Under the pieces are notes generated by a model. The model worked only from the letters and a program-made list of their open reading frames with translations, was not told where the DNA came from and did not search any database. The position numbers and the translations under genes are program-made. A DNA stretch of 64,000 nucleotides, taken from Caprimulgus europaeus (Eukaryota; Chordata; Aves; Caprimulgiformes; Caprimulgidae). Shown here piece after piece: positions 61,041-64,000 of this stretch; within the stretch, counting starts at the first letter, position 1; each line of letters starts with the position of its first letter. Location of the stretch: the NCBI GenBank assembly GCA_907165065.1, contig OU015525.1:44312037-44376036 (forward strand), given 5' to 3'.

Positions 61041-62499
61041 ACCACAGTAAGATTTTCAAAAGTTCTTTGTTTTTTCTTAACTCCTGTTCTTTTCACAACA
61101 ATGGTAGAAGTTTTGGGACTTTTTGAAAATCAGAGCCTTCAAATGCATGTTAGCATCATTATGTAGAATCAAAATGTCATTTGCAATAAATATCCCTGAG
61201 TAAGGGATGGCCAAAGGCTGATGTCAGCTTTTATATCTGACACTACTAATCATTGAATGCGCTCCTATAATTTTTACTTGCAAAAGACTGTATACACAAC
61301 CTGAGCCATATTTTTGTATAGTATTAAGGAGGGCCTGCTACAATGGGAATCATTTTTGCTATGTAGAAAACCATATTACTTTGTAAGGTGGGAGGGAAGA
61401 TAGAAGAAATTTGGGGGTTCCCAGAAGCTATAAAAAAATTTTTACTTTGAATATAATTTTAGCCAAAAATAGTTCTCATAGGAAAAAAGCATTCTCTCTT
61501 TGTCTAACACTTTCCAAAATGGAATAAAACCTTTAAATGCGCTAAAAGTTTTTATACCATGGTATTCTACAAGGTTTTAAATTATAGGTTCCTTATTCTT
61601 CCATCCCTAGACAGTAGCCAAATATAATAATGCAGGGAATATAATGCCAGTTTAGCAGGTTTGGAAATAATGTTGTTGTGTTTCTTAATACAGAGCACTT
61701 TCACATGCTCTCTTCTGTGTGACTTTCAAGAACGGTGATGTGGCAATGTATAGTTGGCAAGGTATACTCCATGACAACGGTTAATTAGTAAATAAATGAT
61801 CCCAGGCCCATTTCCACTGAGTTCCAGTTGCAATAGCACAGTATGCAGTTTTAAGCTCCAAGCTGACTAATTTTAATAGTTATAAATGAAATGTTGCTTA
61901 GCTTTGATACAGCCTTTAATTTCTTCCCTTGACAAGCAAGGGATCGAGGATCCAAATATAGTTCTGGTCTACAGCACAGCAATTCTAAACTGTAGCAAGA
62001 GCTAGTGGAACTTGTTGAGATGGTAAAACGATTTATATTATTACGCGTTATTTTAGAGAACAAACTGAAGCTGTTTATTCACAGAAGATCTACATATGGA
62101 GCCAGGATTGTCCCCCTGCCCCAGTCTGTATAAAACACACAGAGAAGACTCCTGCACATCCTGATCCTGACATCAAGAACAAGAAAAGAGACTATAGGAG
62201 CTCACACAGGGATTCACCACATCACGTGGTCATTTCTAGTAGGAATTTATGCTTTCCTCTTTGATTTTGTCGTATGGCAGAGTAAGAGCACCCACAGGGC
62301 AAGTTACAAATGGGAGACAATTTAAGAAGTTACTACCTTTCAATAACAGCCAAGGGAGATCCCTTAATGCAACAGTATGGGAGGATTCGGCATGCACGAT
62401 TCACTGGGCACTGGCACAAGTTTTGAATTCTTGCAGTGAAGGTGAACATGTGCTGTCATCTCACTGAGCAGACAAAACCTCAGGAAGAAAGGCACACCT
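61041..62499. other. AT-rich unique non-coding DNA
   Basis: No gene, RNA or repeat family recognised. All frames are below 75 codons. Confidence 0.5.
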
Positions 62500-62600
62500 G
62501 GCAGTCTGGGATCAGAAGTCTACATTGGACTCCCTGCTCTACTAAAAGTCCACTGCATGACCTGGGCAAGCCATCAACATTCACCTCGCTCAGAAGGACC
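62500..62600 (+). mobile_element. Possible MIR-like SINE remnant
   Basis: GGACTCCCTGCTCTACTAAA is followed by GCATGACCTGGGCAAGCCAT and CACCTCGCTCAG. This resembles the MIR core in forward orientation (ctctgccacttactagc, tgtgtgaccttgggcaagtcact, cctctctgtgcctcag). Both flanks of the motif are diverged and the tRNA-related part is barely visible. Tentative. Confidence 0.45.
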
Positions 62601-64000
62601 TGCCTGTCCCTCTCTCTCCATCTCCCTCCATTCTCTATGGGGGCACTACCTTTGGTACCATACTGCTACAAGACTATCTTGGGTACAATGCTGACACAAT
62701 CCTTCTATTTTAATAACTTAAACAGAAAATCCTTTGTAATTTATAAAATAAGGAAGAAGCTCATGGCCTTTTTTCAATTGCTAAGCACGCTATCTAGGTC
62801 AATTGAGCTTCATCACAGATTCTCGGTCAAGATCTTCACATGCTGAGGGAATTCATATGCCTCTTTCTGATCTTGTTTCTTTGGTCTCTAAAAAGGGAGA
62901 AAATTATGCATCAGCCTTAGGATACTTCGTTAAAGTCAACAGCAAGGTACAAATGCCTTAAAAAGCAGACAATTAATTTGTGTGTTCATTGAACCACTTG
63001 TTTGGTCAGATCCATATACCACCTTCGAAAAAACAGAACTTAATAACAAAGAGACCAAATTTTCTGTTGCTTTACATCATCAAAACATCAAGGAACTCAA
63101 TGAAGATTCAGACCCACTGTGAATTCGATTCAAAACACAGCATTTCCTACATGTACAAGTCTGGAGGTTAGCTGAAGAATAAGATCCCCTACATTCATAC
63201 ACAGAATTTCTATTGATGCCAGTGGGGAGGCCCAGGACAGTATAAATATTTTACACACATGCTGGTATATCCTGTGTTTGTAGAAGAAAATGTTTGTTTA
63301 ATTTAAAGTAAATGCATGTAGTGGGTCACATCCTGAACCTGACTACACTGGCTTCTCTGCCATCTTCTGACACTGAAAGACTACACAACTTTTCAGATGT
63401 TAAAAACCACAGAGAAACATATTTTGAGATTCATAATATATAAACTTTTAAACTTTATAATAACTTCTATTTTTTATATATTCTTTAACAATCATTGCCA
63501 TGGAATATTAGAAAAGATAAAAGGAAGACAATAGCATAGACACTTCCACAGTCTGCTTAACATGAACTAGAAACTTATGATCATATAGTCATATTCCTAA
63601 TACTTCTCTGTAAAGGATATCATTAGAACAAGGGAGAAATTTAAATATTCAATAGATGTTTTCCATAAAAGATGCATGTACAGTAAACTTTGTTGTTCAG
63701 AAAGTCACTTAGGTATAGATATCTTCCCACTCTCGTCAGCTGTTACTTTTCTGAAAAGAAAAATCCACCTATTGCTATGTTTTCTGCTATTCATTGCTGT
63801 TGAACTTTCTAATAACATAAACAGTGACAATATGTTTCCCCTTGTTATTGTAAAGTCATCTGAGTAAATGTAAATACAAGTGCTTTTTTAAAAAAAGTAT
63901 ATTTTGTCATTTTCAGGTTGCAATTTCATTTAAAATGTTTATTTCCTAAGCCACATTTTGCAAAAAACCCTTTTTTTAAAAAAAAAGTCTTAGCCAAACT
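62601..64000. other. AT-rich unique non-coding DNA to the window end
   Basis: A 136-codon plus frame (62436-62846) overlaps the MIR-like remnant and has no recognisable domain, so it is not called as a gene. The last kilobase is very AT-rich with A/T homopolymers at 63885-63895 and 63970-63987. Confidence 0.5.

Noticed and set aside
1-64000. CRISPR arrays, tRNA or rRNA genes, bacterial operons
   Set aside because: No regularly spaced direct repeats with unique spacers, no tRNA cloverleaf or rRNA signature, and the LINE content indicates an animal nuclear genome.
1-64000. Endogenous retrovirus or LTR element
   Set aside because: No paired LTRs, primer-binding site, or gag/pol-like reading was seen. 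All reverse-transcriptase traces fit LINEs.

Overview
This window looks like non-coding nuclear DNA of a bird. The main evidence is a set of CR1 LINE fragments of several ages. They include younger copies with the typical avian 3' end (the 8-bp CATAGAAT-type tail beside a TTGGAAGGGACCT core) and much older copies whose 3' ends read like the CR1 lineages known from turtles and crocodilians. No mammalian Alu, B1 or L1 pattern was seen. The sequence is A+T-rich apart from a few short GC-richer patches. No protein-coding gene or exon, tRNA, rRNA, CRISPR array or bacterial-type operon could be supported. The longest open frames (about 150-200 codons) are artefacts of two purine microsatellites, and the rest are short and unrecognisable or lie antisense to CR1. 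A gene desert or the inside of a very large intron fits best. Species and chromosome cannot be decided from the sequence alone.

Layout. 1-10.2 kb: unique AT-rich DNA with T-rich, GA-rich and GT-rich tracts, one GC-rich patch (4.74-4.97 kb) and a doubtful LINE trace near 7.1-7.3 kb. 10.2-10.6 kb: a 64-bp tandem duplication followed by a short old CR1 3' end. 10.6-18.5 kb: unique DNA with a GC-rich patch at 14.6-15.0 kb. 18.5-18.9 kb: a roughly 400-bp (AAAAG)n array. 19.3 kb: a decayed palindromic element. 23.8-25.3 kb: a long old CR1 on the minus strand. 30.5-31.4 kb: an internally deleted young CR1 followed after about 90 bp by a 484-bp hexanucleotide array that switches between AAAAGG and AAAGGG blocks. 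35.5-35.9 kb: an old CR1 3' end. 42.7-43.2 kb: a younger CR1 3' end. 45.6-47.0 kb: a very old CR1 reverse-transcriptase segment on the plus strand. 52.6-52.75 kb and about 62.5-62.6 kb: MIR-like SINE remnants. 60.5-61.0 kb: another old CR1. The rest is single-copy-looking DNA, some of which reads like conserved regulatory DNA but cannot be proved here.

No genes work together in this window. The observations with most content are the G-run hexamer array (quadruplex and triplex potential), the internally deleted CR1 with a 17-bp tandem duplication near its junction, the layered CR1 and MIR record, and three occurrences of a palindromic motif. No undescribed multi-gene system was found.
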